From assembly GCF_002896875.1 (NCBI RefSeq), contig NZ_CP023278.1:1860001-1924000 (forward strand): 64,000 nucleotides of DNA, written 5' to 3'. Of the stretch, positions 16,938 to 26,390 are shown piece after piece (the stretch's first letter is position 1; every line of letters begins with the position of its first letter). Source of the stretch: Nostoc sp. CENA543 (GTDB lineage Bacteria > Cyanobacteriota > Cyanobacteriia > Cyanobacteriales > Nostocaceae). Below the pieces are notes generated by a model, which saw nothing but the letters and a program-made list of their open reading frames with translations, made no database searches and was not told the DNA's origin. Position numbers and translations under genes: made by a program.

Positions 16938-19660
16938 ATTTTAGTCCCCTTCCGGGGAAATGATGTTTAGAAACTTTTGTAAATGTTGTGCATCAAATTT
17001 TTTAGGATCGTTTCAGTCCCCTTGCGGGGAAATGATGTTTAGAAACAAAATTAAATACCGTGATAAAATGAGTAAAATAGTAGTTTCAGTCCCCTTGCGG
17101 GGAAATGATGTTTAGAAACGCTACAGGTGGTAATTCACTACCAAGTAATCGAAACATGTTTCAGTCCCCTTGCGGGGAAATGATGTTTAGAAACTAAAAA
17201 GGGTAATTCATACCAAGCCTATTATTCAGGGGTTTCAGTCCCCTTGCGGGGAAATGATGTTTAGAAACTTTACCAGTGACATTCGCCCTAACTGAAGCTT
17301 GGCAAGTTTCAGTCCCCTTGCGGGGAAATGATGTTTAGAAACATGTGCATTGGTTGCGATCCCTAATCCTATGGATAGGTTTCAGTCCCCTTGCGGGGAA
17401 ATGATGTTTAGAAACTTAAAAAATCATTAATTAGAATAGTTAATTTAGAATGTTTCAGTCCCCTTGCGGGGAAATGATGTTTAGAAACTTTACAGCAGGG
17501 CGATATGAACCTCGCCCGCTCTGTGTTTGTTTCAGTCCCCTTGCGGGGAAATGATGTTTAGAAACAACGCCTCAGACGATTTAGGGGCGGGATTTATAGT
17601 CGTTTCAGTCCCCTTGCGGGGAAATGATGTTTAGAAACGAATTCCTTTAGAAGCCGCTAGACAGGGATATGTAAGTTTCAGTCCCCTTGCGGGGAAATGA
17701 TGTTTAGAAACCATCGCCACACTACTAACAATTCCCATTTCAGATAATCCCGCGTTTCAGTCCCCTTGCGGGGAAATGATGTTTAGAAACGCAAAATCAG
17801 AATTAATCTTCTGAAACTTCTGAAGAGTTTCAGTCCCCTTGCGGGGAAATGATGTTTAGAAACAAGACGATGAAAGTATCGCCAAAGGCTTGGAGGTGGT
17901 GTTTCAGTCCCCTTGCGGGGAAATGATGTTTAGAAACACAAAGATGATGATGCTGATTCTCTAGCCCTTGCCTGTGTTTCAGTCCCCTTGCGGGGAAATG
18001 ATGTTTAGAAACTTCTTCTAGTTCTTCTTGTAGTTTTTCTAGTTCTTTGTTTCAGTCCCCTTGCGGGGAAATGATGTTTAGAAACCCTGGGGACTTGATC
18101 GCATTGGGCAGCTTGGCTTTAGCGTTTCAGTCCCCTTGCGGGGAAATGATGTTTAGAAACCGGGAATCCTGGCACCAGCTAGTAAACTCCAGTTAGTTTC
18201 AGTCCCCTTGCGGGGAAATGATGTTTAGAAACCTTCTCTGGGGACGAAACCTTGCTTGACGAGAAATGCTTGTTGCGTTTCAGTCCCCTTGCGGGGAAAT
18301 GATGTTTAGAAACAACCCCAGCCGAACTTGGTGTCGTTAATATGTAGATTGGTGTTTCAGTCCCCTTGCGGGGAAATGATGTTTAGAAACATCATGCTAT
18401 CTGCTGTACCTTCAAAGGCTGAGATGTTTCAGTCCCCTTGCGGGGAAATGATGTTTAGAAACTCATTGCCGTTGTTACTGCCATTATTAAGACTGTTGGG
18501 TTTCAGTCCCCTTGCGGGGAAATGATGTTTAGAAACTTCTAGGCGGGTCTGTGGCAAGAATCAACATTGGGTTTCAGTCCCCTTGCGGGGAAATGATGTT
18601 TAGAAACCATTGGCCGCGGTGGTGGCCTTTTGCACCTCTGCCTGGTTTCAGTCCCCTTGCGGGGAAATGATGTTTAGAAACGATAGAGAATGGCTGACAG
18701 GGACTAGAGGCTGTGATGTTTCAGTCCCCTTGCGGGGAAATGATGTTTAGAAACTCTTGTGATGCTTGACTGTAACAATCGCCATTGCTGGAATGTTTCA
18801 GTCCCCTTGCGGGGAAATGATGTTTAGAAACGGTAAGGGAGTATGTCAAGGACATCCCAGAACCAGCGTTTCAGTCCCCTTGCGGGGAAATGATGTTTAG
18901 AAACTTAACCCCTAAAGTCTCTATATACGTCCTAGCCTGTTTCAGTCCCCTTGCGGGGAAATGATGTTTAGAAACCCAGTTTGTAGAGTCCACTGGGGCA
19001 GCCTTGGGAGTTTCAGTCCCCTTGCGGGGAAATGATGTTTAGAAACCTGGTAGTATCAGCCGTGTAAACCAGTTAGACACTTTGTTTCAGTCCCCTTGCG
19101 GGGAAATGATGTTTAGAAACTAGCTCATGAGATTTCATCTGTGAGTTCTCTAACTCATGTGTTTCAGTCCCCTTGCGGGGAAATGATGTTTAGAAACTTC
19201 AAGCACAAAGCTCTTTTTCTTGATTACTATTTCTTGTTTCAGTCCCCTTGCGGGGAAATGATGTTTAGAAACACACCGCGAGGGCAAGAGCTACCAACGC
19301 AGCCAAAAGGTTTCAGTCCCCTTGCGGGGAAATGATGTTTAGAAACCCCCTCGCGGTGTTCAGCCTCAACAACAATGGCGGACTACTCAGTTTCAGTCCC
19401 CTTGCGGGGAAATGATGTTTAGAAACTATTTAGTTGTCTTTTAGGAGTTATTTTAGCCTTATGAGTTTCAGTCCCCTTGCGGGGAAATGATGTTTAGAAA
19501 CTACCAGGTCTAAAATCTGTTAGCTGACCTCCTGAAGCTTGTTTCAGTCCCCTTGCGGGGAAATGATGTTTAGAAACTTTCTACTCTCTGACCGTCTAGG
19601 CTATGGATTAGACTATGAGATAGGTTTCAGTCCCCTTGCGGGGAAATGATGTTTAGAAAC
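16938..19660 (-). CRISPR. CRISPR array, 37 repeats and 36 spacers
   Basis: I counted 37 copies of a 37-bp repeat with spacers of 34-46 nt; repeats 2-37 look identical. On the minus strand the repeat starts GTTTCTAAAC and ends AGGGGACTGAAAC, with a CCCC/GGGG hairpin (TTTCCCCGCAAGGGGA). I orient the array on the minus strand because GGGGACTGAAAC is the usual 3' end of cyanobacterial repeats of this kind (from memory, Synechocystis CRISPR2, a type III system), and because the only degenerate repeat (16938-16974, three changes, two of them in its last five crRNA-sense bases) would be the trailer. The spacer next to the leader (19578-19623) is the longest at 46 nt. No cas gene is in the window. 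Confidence 0.97.
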
Positions 19661-19860
19661 TGCTCGGTACTGAAACTGAGATAGAGCAAGCTTCCTGGGA
19701 AGCATTTTGACGAATCGCAAAATCAGGTCGATTTCAGCCTACCTTATTGCGATTAATTTGCAACTTCCCGAATTATAGAAACGCTATAATTATTATGTTG
19801 TCAAGGTTCTGGCGATTTTGACGAATCCCTGGGCTTTTTGACCCCGCTTCGATTCGTCAA
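19661..19860 (-). promoter_or_regulatory. Probable CRISPR leader
   Basis: The DNA upstream of the intact terminal repeat is AT-rich and has no ORF. It contains 'ttttgacgaatc' at about 19704 and 19817 plus an inverted 'gattcgtcaaa' near 19851, which could be binding sites. On the minus strand TATAAT (19772-19777) and TTGACA (19799-19804) occur, but 21 nt apart, too wide for a standard promoter, so I do not call the start. Confidence 0.5.
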
Positions 19861-20038
19861 ACATCAAGCTGATTTCCCAATCATAAAATGACTATTTGCT
19901 ATTGTCGAGTATTTTTTGGAGTTTAGCCACAAACAATGAAGTGACAACCCTTACAGAAACTCTATAACTCTAGGTGTATTAATTTTTGTACGAAATGGTA
20001 TAGCTAGAGTAAATCAATAGCATTCTCTGTTCTCAGTC

Positions 20039-20073
20039 TTGTCTTTCTTTTGTATTACATATATAATACAAAA
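20039..20073 (+). promoter_or_regulatory. Promoter overlapped by a perfect palindrome
   Basis: TATAAT at 20062-20067 lies 17 nt after TTGTCT at 20039-20044, a plausible promoter for the EF-G-like gene. The -10 box sits inside a perfect inverted repeat with 10-bp arms (TTTTGTATTA at 20048-20057, complement at 20064-20073, 6-nt centre). A repressor bound here would block transcription. An AAGGAAG ribosome-binding site lies just before the ATG at 20126. Confidence 0.55.
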
Positions 20074-20125
20074 TATGTTACTGCATCGACAGTAAGTATT
20101 TGTCGCTTTAAAAAAGGAAGTCGTT

Positions 20126-22147
20126 ATGATTCCCCGAACACGCATCCGAAATATTGGTATATCTGCTCACATTGACTCTGGTAAAACTACACTTTCAGAG
20201 CGCATTCTCTTCTATACGGGCAGAATCCATGCAATTGAGGAAGTACGGGGAGGCGGCAAAGGTGCAACAATGGACTTTATGCCAGAGGAAAAGTTACACG
20301 GTATTACCATCACCTCTGCTGCTACAACCTGTCAATGGCACGATACGCAAATTAATCTGATTGATACACCCGGACACGTAGATTTTACGATAGAAGTTGA
20401 GCGTGCTTTGCGGGTATTGGATGGGGCTGTGATGTTGTTGTGTGCTGTAGCTGGTGTGCAGTCCCAATCAATCACCGTAGACCGTCAGATGAAACGTTAT
20501 CGGATTCCCCGATTGGCATTTATTAACAAAATGGATCGGGTGGGTGCAAATCCTTTCCGTGTAGTCCAGGCGATGCACGACAGATTGCAATTAAATGCTG
20601 TGTTGTTGCAGTATCCCATCGGTAGTGAAGACCAATTCCAAGGGGTGATTGACCTCGTGGAAATGAACGCCCATTATTTTGAGGGAGAAAATGGGGAAAA
20701 TTGGCTGCAAAAACCCATTCCTGAAAATTTACTGACACAAGCACAGGAAGCACGGGAAAAAATGCTAGATGCGTTATCGCTATTCTCTGAGGCGATGACA
20801 GAGAAATTATTGGCGGGTGAAGAAGTTCCCAAACAGATGATTTGGGACACCATTCGCCAAGCTACTCTCAGTCTGCAACTCACCCCTGTGCTATTGGGTT
20901 CAGCCTTTAAAAATAAGGGTGTGCAGAACTTATTGGATGCGATCGCTCTTTATCTCCCATCTCCTATTGATAGGGAAGTAGTCAAAACTGCTGAGGGCGT
21001 AAGTGTCTATCCTAACCTTGATGATTCCCTGGTGGCGTTGGCGTTTAAACTCACAGTCGAGTCCTTTGGACAATTGACCTACACCCGCATCTACTCCGGG
21101 ACGTTGAAAACAGGTGATACTGTCTACAACTCCCGCACCAAACAACGGCTGCAAATCGGGCGGTTGGTGAGGATGCACGCCAATAAACGGGAAGAAATCA
21201 AAGAAGCGGTAGCAGGGGATATTATCGCCCTATTGGGTGTGGATTGTGCTTCTGGTGATACCTTCTGTAGTGGAGAACCGTTTGTGTCTCTTGAAGGGAT
21301 GTATGTACCCGAACCAGTGATTACACTGGCAATTACACCCAAAAAACAAGAAGATAGCGATCGCCTCGCCAAAGCCTTGCACCGCTTCCAGAAGGAAGAC
21401 CCGACTTTCCGCTTGAGTATTGACCCCGAATTAGGCACAACCTTAATTTCTGGGATGGGAGAATTACATCTGGAAATTTACGTAGAACGCCTGCAACGGG
21501 AATACAACACCGATGTTTATGTCGGTCAGCCTGCGGTAGCTTATCGGGAAACCATCAGCCAAAAAGCTCACTTTGACTATCGACTGAAAAAACAATCCGG
21601 TGGTTCTGGTCAATTCGCCCATGTCCAAGGCTGGATTGAACCCACCACAGAACCCTTTGTGTTTGAAAATCAGGTAGTCGGCGGTGCAATTCCTAAAGAA
21701 TTCATCCCCGCCTGTGAGAAAGGTTTCCGTGAAGCCATCCAATCAGGACAGCTAGAAGGCTATCCAGTCACAGGGGTAAAAGTCGTGCTAGATGGTGGTT
21801 CTTATCATAAAGTAGATTCTTCAGAATTAGCTTTTAGAGCCGCCGCCCATCAAGCCTTAGAGGAAGCGTTAACTCAAGCTAAACCTTATATTCTCGAACC
21901 CATCATGCTGGTAGAAGTGGAAACACCAAACGAGTTTTTGGGAAGAGTCCAGGGTGATTTGTCTTCCCGTCGCGGTGTATTGCTGGGTTCAGAAACCATG
22001 CAAACTTACTCCGTAATTCAGGCGGAAGTTCCATTAGTGCAGATGTTTGGTTATTCTACCGACTTGCGATCGCTCACAGCCGGAATGGCGACATTCTCAA
22101 TGGAGTTTGCTTGTTATCGTCAAGGAAGGAGTAGTGAGTGCTGTTAG
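20126..22147 (+). CDS. EF-G-like translational GTPase (divergent paralogue)
   Basis: 673 residues, all five EF-G domains. The P-loop is AHIDSGKTTLSERILF near 15, DTPGHVDFTIEVERA near 81 and NKMDRVG near 134. The switch I region is unusual: EKLHGITI replaces the usual ERGITI, so the near-invariant Arg is His, and the loop before it (EEVRGGGKGATMDF) differs from housekeeping EF-G. The C-terminal domains (GELHLEIYVERL; SGGSGQFAHV; EPIMLVEVETP) are intact. It is more like the EF-G2-type accessory factors than the canonical fusA product, which normally lies with rpsL/rpsG. The last codons (SSECC) run into a 31-bp tandem repeat that supplies the stop. Confidence 0.88.
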   Translation: MIPRTRIRNIGISAHIDSGKTTLSERILFYTGRIHAIEEVRGGGKGATMDFMPEEKLHGITITSAATTCQWHDTQINLIDTPGHVDFTIEVERALRVLDGAVMLLCAVAGVQSQSITVDRQMKRYRIPRLAFINKMDRVGANPFRVVQAMHDRLQLNAVLLQYPIGSEDQFQGVIDLVEMNAHYFEGENGENWLQKPIPENLLTQAQEAREKMLDALSLFSEAMTEKLLAGEEVPKQMIWDTIRQATLSLQLTPVLLGSAFKNKGVQNLLDAIALYLPSPIDREVVKTAEGVSVYPNLDDSLVALAFKLTVESFGQLTYTRIYSGTLKTGDTVYNSRTKQRLQIGRLVRMHANKREEIKEAVAGDIIALLGVDCASGDTFCSGEPFVSLEGMYVPEPVITLAITPKKQEDSDRLAKALHRFQKEDPTFRLSIDPELGTTLISGMGELHLEIYVERLQREYNTDVYVGQPAVAYRETISQKAHFDYRLKKQSGGSGQFAHVQGWIEPTTEPFVFENQVVGGAIPKEFIPACEKGFREAIQSGQLEGYPVTGVKVVLDGGSYHKVDSSELAFRAAAHQALEEALTQAKPYILEPIMLVEVETPNEFLGRVQGDLSSRRGVLLGSETMQTYSVIQAEVPLVQMFGYSTDLRSLTAGMATFSMEFACYRQGRSSECC

Positions 22148-22200
22148 CGGAAGCGCGCCGTTTAGCCCGTGCTGTTAGCGGAAGCGGGGCGTTTAGCCCG
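22139..22200. repeat. 31-bp tandem repeat at the EF-G stop codon
   Basis: Two copies (22139-22169, 22170-22200) begin TGCTGTTAGCGGAAGC and end GTTTAGCCCG, differing in the middle (gcgccg versus ggggcg). The TAG of the EF-G reading frame is inside the first copy, so the last two cysteine codons and the stop belong to the repeat. Confidence 0.85.
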
Positions 22201-22225
22201 TGCTGAGTGGTGGTTGTTGAGTAGA

Positions 22226-22253
22226 GTAGAGACGTTGTATACAACGTCTCTAC
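22226..22253. repeat. 28-bp dispersed palindrome, second copy
   Basis: Same 12-bp arms as the element at 2593-2620 with a TATA loop. It follows the tandem repeat and precedes a TGAATTT heptamer run at about 22318-22347. No gene is visible in 22148-22365. Confidence 0.8.
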
Positions 22254-22365
22254 AATTTTAACGAGCCTTTTCAGGGTGGGAACATTCCTCAGTCCCCAAT
22301 CCCCAATTCTTCTCTAATTTTGAATTTTGAATTTTGAATTTTGAATTGATCCGTCCCCAATCACC

Positions 22366-22716
22366 TCAGACTCCCACCCAGATACTACCTTCTTCTACAC
22401 GGGTGGGAAAAACAGAAAGAGCTTTTTCTTTGGAAATCATACCCATTACCTTACCAATACCGGGGGGGAAAGGTGTCCATTCTTTGGGATTACCGGTGGA
22501 TAAATCAAAAGCACTGCGGTGGAAGGGACAGACAATAGCCCCATCATCGGTGATTTTCCCTTTTTGCATGGGTAACTTGAGATGAGGACAGGAATTTTCT
22601 ACGGCGAAAACTTGGTTATTGTGGTGAAGTAAAAGGATGTTGCGTTGTTCTACTTTTACTACTTTGCGTCCGTTGGGTGGCAGTTCATCTTGGGGAAGAA
22701 CTTTAATCCAGTTCAT
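22366..22716 (-). CDS. Rieske [2Fe-2S] ferredoxin-like protein
   Basis: 116 residues from ATG 22714-22716, chosen because AGAGAGG lies 6 nt upstream; the longer frame reaches 22752. The Rieske ligands are clear: SCPHLKLPM near 42 and CPFHRSAFDLSTG near 63. No signal peptide, so a cytoplasmic small Rieske protein of the nitrite reductase small-subunit/dioxygenase-ferredoxin type. Its electron partner is not in the neighbourhood. The tail (FPTRVEEGSIWVGV) is complete. Confidence 0.88.
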   Translation of the reverse strand: MNWIKVLPQDELPPNGRKVVKVEQRNILLLHHNNQVFAVENSCPHLKLPMQKGKITDDGAIVCPFHRSAFDLSTGNPKEWTPFPPGIGKVMGMISKEKALSVFPTRVEEGSIWVGV

Positions 22717-23099
22717 TGATACCTCTCTTGATCTTTTAAAGGATGCAGGCAATTAAGTACATCATTTCACAAGTTTGGCCGAGAAATGTTAGTTTAGCTT
22801 GGTGATAGGGAATCATATATTCACACCCACAAATCTCATAACTATTCAAGTCAACTACAGTTTGAATGTTAAAGTATACTTATTAACTACACGCTAAAAA
22901 TTTCAGTCGTGTAGAATTTTTTTCTATGTTAAATTTGAAACATAAAATAAGCTGTTAGTAATATTGATAAAACAGGAGAAAAGCAGGATGACGAGGAAAT
23001 CACAACAGATTACACTGTGGTTAATGTCAAATACTAGTTGCTAAAGCAACACATAAAAAATTTTCTAACGTTACAATCCTGCTATATCAAAAATTACCT
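22717..23099. other. Gene-free intergenic region
   Basis: This AT-rich stretch separates the divergent Rieske and cyclase genes and must hold both promoters. I see no ORF, RNA structure or dispersed repeat with confidence. Confidence 0.5.
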
Positions 23100-25691
23100 A
23101 TGTCAGCGCAACAGCGTAGTTTTGGGGAGACAGCTGATTTGATGATTGGTGTTCACAACCAGGAAAATCAGGCCTTAGCAGCAAATGCTTCTCCTGTCGG
23201 GACTTTAGCCCGACGCAAAGGCACTATTTCCACCTTTCTAGCTCCCCTAACTCAAGACACTTTTAAACAAGTTGTTACAGAAGTTGAGCAGAAATTACAT
23301 ATTGTGCATCAAACCCTGTCCATGTTGGATTCTCAGGGTTTTGAGACAATTCTGCAAGAAATGTTGCACTCGATTACGTTGAAAACTGGGGAATTATTGG
23401 GAGCAGACAGAACTACTATATTTTTACTGGATGAAGAAAAACAAGAACTGTGGTCAATTGTCGCGGAAGGCGAGGGGAAACGGTCTTTAGAAATTCGCAT
23501 TCCCGCCGATAAAGGAATTGCGGGGGAAGTGGCGACTTTTAAGCAAGTAGTTAATATTCCCTTTGATTTTTATAGTGACCCACGGTCAATATTTGCCCAA
23601 AAACAAGAGAAAATCACAGGCTATCGCACTTACACCATGCTGGCCTTACCGCTACTCAATGAACAAGGACAACTAGTGGCGGTAGTACAGTTACTCAATA
23701 AATTAAAATCGACACAGCAGCCAGATGCGCCACTGGCGGAACGGGTTGATCCTGTAGGCTTTACTGGTGCTGATGAGCAATTATTTCAAGAATTTGCCCC
23801 TTCTATTCGCCTAATTTTAGAATCGTCTCGCTCTTTTTACATCGCAACACAAAAACAAAGAGCCGCAGCTGCGATGATGAAGGCGGTAAAATCCCTCAGT
23901 CAAAGTAGTCTGGACTTAGAAGACACCCTCAAAAGGGTGATGGATGAAGCCAAAGAATTAATGAACGCCGATCGCAGTACACTATGGTTAATAGACCGCG
24001 ATCGCCATGAACTCTGGACAAAAATTACCCAAGATGACGGTTCAACTAGGGAATTGCGCGTGACCATCGGTAAGGGTTTTGTGGGAATAGTCGCCGCATC
24101 CGGTCAAAAACTCAATATTCCCTTTGATTTATACGACCATTCAGATTCAGAAACCGCCAAATACTTGGATCAGCAGAATGGCTACCGTACTTGTAGTTTA
24201 CTGTGTATGCCCGTATTTAACGCTGATCAAGAGTTAATTGGGGTGACACAATTAGTCAATAAAAAGAAATCTGGAGAGTTTCCACCTTATAACCCTGCTG
24301 ACTGGCCTAAAGCACCGGAATGCTTCCAAGCTAGCTTTGACCGCAACGACGAAGAATTTATGGAAGCTTTCAACATTCAAGCTGGGGTAGCATTACAAAA
24401 CGCTCAGTTATTTGCCAAGGTCAAACAACAAGAACAATTACAACGGGATATTCTGCGGAGTCTTTCCAATGGTGTGATTTCCACAGATAAATCAGGTGCA
24501 ATTATTGCAGCCAATGAAAGCGCGAAACGGTTATTGGGATTAACCGAAGAAGAGCGTTTAGAAGGTAAATTAGTTAGTGAAGCGATCGCCATTAAAGAAG
24601 GTGATTTTGGTAGGTGGTGTCAAGATGCTTTACTCGGTGCTGATCCCAAACATCGTCAGCAATATTATCCTGACCGTACCTTATTGAGTGTAGATGCCGA
24701 ATCAGAACAGCATAGTATTAACTTATCAATTAATACGATCGCCAATGCCAACGACCCCAGCCAAGTAGGTGGCGCGTTGGTAGTCATGGAAGACATTAGC
24801 GATGAAAAACGCCTCAAGAGTACAATGTATCGCTACATGACGCAAGAATTAGCCGAGGAATTGCTGAAGCTAGACGATGCTAAACTAGGAGGCGATCGCA
24901 AGGAAGTTTCGATTTTATTCTCCGATATTCGAGGCTACACCACTTTGACAGAAAATCTGGAAGCAGAAGAAGTGGTTAGTATGCTCAATGAATATTTTGA
25001 ATCAATGGTAGAGGCTGTATTTAAACACAAAGGGACTCTCGATAAATATATCGGTGATGCGATTATGGCCGTGTTCGGTTCGCCTCTCCCCTTAGAAGAA
25101 CACGCTTGGATGGCGGTACAAACGTCGATAGAAATGCGCCATCGCTTACAAGAATTTAATCAACGTCGTTACGCTGCTAATAAACCCAGAATTAGTATTG
25201 GCATTGGGATTAACTCCGATACTGTCATTAGTGGTAACATCGGTTCTAGTAAACGGATGGAATTCACTGCGATCGGTGATGGTGTCAACTTAGGCTCACG
25301 TTTAGAAAGTGTTAGCAAACAATACGGCTGTGACATTATCCTCAGTGATAATACCTTTAAACCCTGTCAAGAAAAAATCTGGGCGCGGGAATTAGACTAT
25401 ATTCGCGTTAAAGGCAGAAACGAACCGGTAGCTATTTATGAATTAGTGGGTTTACGTTCCGACCCTATCAACGGTGAAAAGCTACAAGTGATCGAACATT
25501 ATCACAAAGGTCGGGAGTATTATCTTCAACAAGAATTCAATGCTGCTAGAGCCGAATTTGCCAAAGTTCTGGCCTTTGATAATCAAGATAAAGCCGCTAT
25601 GTTACACCTTTTGCGTTGTCAACATTGGTTACAATCACCACCTACAACATCCGAATGGGATGAAGGCGTTTGGACTTTCCAGGAAAAATAA
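23100..25691 (+). CDS. cyaB: Adenylate cyclase, GAF-GAF-PAS-cyclase (CyaB1/CyaB2 type)
   Basis: 863 residues. GAF-A (about 75-245) and GAF-B (about 270-440) both retain the NKFDE cyclic-nucleotide signature: NK with F...DE in 'QLLNKL...FTGADEQLF' and 'QLVNKKKSGEF...FDRNDEEF'. A PAS domain follows (about 455-580, GVISTDKSGAIIAANESAKRL) and then a class III cyclase (about 600-780) with metal-binding SDIRGYTTLTENL and KYIGDAIMAVFG. A TPR-like tail ends the protein. In Anabaena CyaB1/CyaB2 the GAF domains bind cAMP and activate synthesis of more cAMP. I cannot tell CyaB1 from CyaB2 here. The window also carries exporters with cNMP-like domains. Confidence 0.93.
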   Translation: MSAQQRSFGETADLMIGVHNQENQALAANASPVGTLARRKGTISTFLAPLTQDTFKQVVTEVEQKLHIVHQTLSMLDSQGFETILQEMLHSITLKTGELLGADRTTIFLLDEEKQELWSIVAEGEGKRSLEIRIPADKGIAGEVATFKQVVNIPFDFYSDPRSIFAQKQEKITGYRTYTMLALPLLNEQGQLVAVVQLLNKLKSTQQPDAPLAERVDPVGFTGADEQLFQEFAPSIRLILESSRSFYIATQKQRAAAAMMKAVKSLSQSSLDLEDTLKRVMDEAKELMNADRSTLWLIDRDRHELWTKITQDDGSTRELRVTIGKGFVGIVAASGQKLNIPFDLYDHSDSETAKYLDQQNGYRTCSLLCMPVFNADQELIGVTQLVNKKKSGEFPPYNPADWPKAPECFQASFDRNDEEFMEAFNIQAGVALQNAQLFAKVKQQEQLQRDILRSLSNGVISTDKSGAIIAANESAKRLLGLTEEERLEGKLVSEAIAIKEGDFGRWCQDALLGADPKHRQQYYPDRTLLSVDAESEQHSINLSINTIANANDPSQVGGALVVMEDISDEKRLKSTMYRYMTQELAEELLKLDDAKLGGDRKEVSILFSDIRGYTTLTENLEAEEVVSMLNEYFESMVEAVFKHKGTLDKYIGDAIMAVFGSPLPLEEHAWMAVQTSIEMRHRLQEFNQRRYAANKPRISIGIGINSDTVISGNIGSSKRMEFTAIGDGVNLGSRLESVSKQYGCDIILSDNTFKPCQEKIWARELDYIRVKGRNEPVAIYELVGLRSDPINGEKLQVIEHYHKGREYYLQQEFNAARAEFAKVLAFDNQDKAAMLHLLRCQHWLQSPPTTSEWDEGVWTFQEK

Positions 25692-25709
25692 AAAATAGAT
25701 TTTGTGTAT

Positions 25710-26390
25710 CTACTTCATCCAGGATGTTACTTCTTTTTGCAAAGTTGAAACATTCGCAATTACGGAAATTTCGCGCAAACATAGCCTCACAAAATAAGTC
25801 ACCCAAGTAGTGATTCCAGTTAATTTTAATGTATCCTCTACTACGGTAGGGATACTGTGCCATATCGCATCGCTAATGATCGATAGCCCTAAAAATATTG
25901 TGCCAACAACAAGAATCAGAAATTCTGTTTGTTTGAAAATTCTTCTAAATTTGATAAAAAATGAACATACGAGGATCATATAAATTGCATATAAGATACG
26001 TTCATCAATATATAGATATTTTGGCAGTACATATTCATGCAGTAAGAAGAAATCATCAACTAAAAATAATGTGTTTAATAAACCAGAATACAGGAAAAAA
26101 TTGCTGTATTGTGGAGATTGTTTGACTATTTTAAGAATTACAAAACTAAATAAGCAAATTGCCGCACACGCACACCAAAATAATATGCCGATATTAGAAA
26201 AAAAGCCTATGTATGGTGGTGTACCTGCTACGGCTGCCTGATCCATTGTCAAATGAGCTAAGTTTAAATCAGTAGTTAAATAAACAGTAATTAAGACTAA
26301 AGATAATGGGATTATAGTTGATAAAACTGCGATTATAGCGATTTTAATTTGATGTGTGTATATGGACTTATTACTAATTAGTTTGTGCAT
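25710..26390 (-). CDS. Hypothetical multi-pass membrane protein
   Basis: 226 residues with about six membrane helices, for example IAIIAVLSTIIPLSLVLITVY near 20 and GILFWCACAAICLFSFVIL near 68. Polar residues occur at helix boundaries: 'LVDDFFLLHEYVLPK' near 110 and 'DAIWHSIPTVVEDTLKL' near 170. Paired Asp/Glu/His of this sort could bind metal, as in CREST-type hydrolases, but I do not recognise the family. The gene ends 18 bp after the convergent cyclase gene, with no clear terminator between. Confidence 0.6.
   Translation of the reverse strand: MHKLISNKSIYTHQIKIAIIAVLSTIIPLSLVLITVYLTTDLNLAHLTMDQAAVAGTPPYIGFFSNIGILFWCACAAICLFSFVILKIVKQSPQYSNFFLYSGLLNTLFLVDDFFLLHEYVLPKYLYIDERILYAIYMILVCSFFIKFRRIFKQTEFLILVVGTIFLGLSIISDAIWHSIPTVVEDTLKLTGITTWVTYFVRLCLREISVIANVSTLQKEVTSWMK

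Noticed and set aside
18328-19335. Two plus-strand reading frames (18328-18525 and 19141-19335) inside the CRISPR array
   Set aside because: They consist of the translated repeat (FQSPCGEMMFRN) and spacers, with no start signal or family.
19772-19804. TTGACA/TATAAT pair on the minus strand in the CRISPR leader
   Set aside because: The 21-nt spacing is too long for a standard promoter, so I did not assign a transcription start.
20523-21742. Several minus-strand frames inside the EF-G gene
   Set aside because: They are shadows of a well-conserved plus-strand coding sequence.
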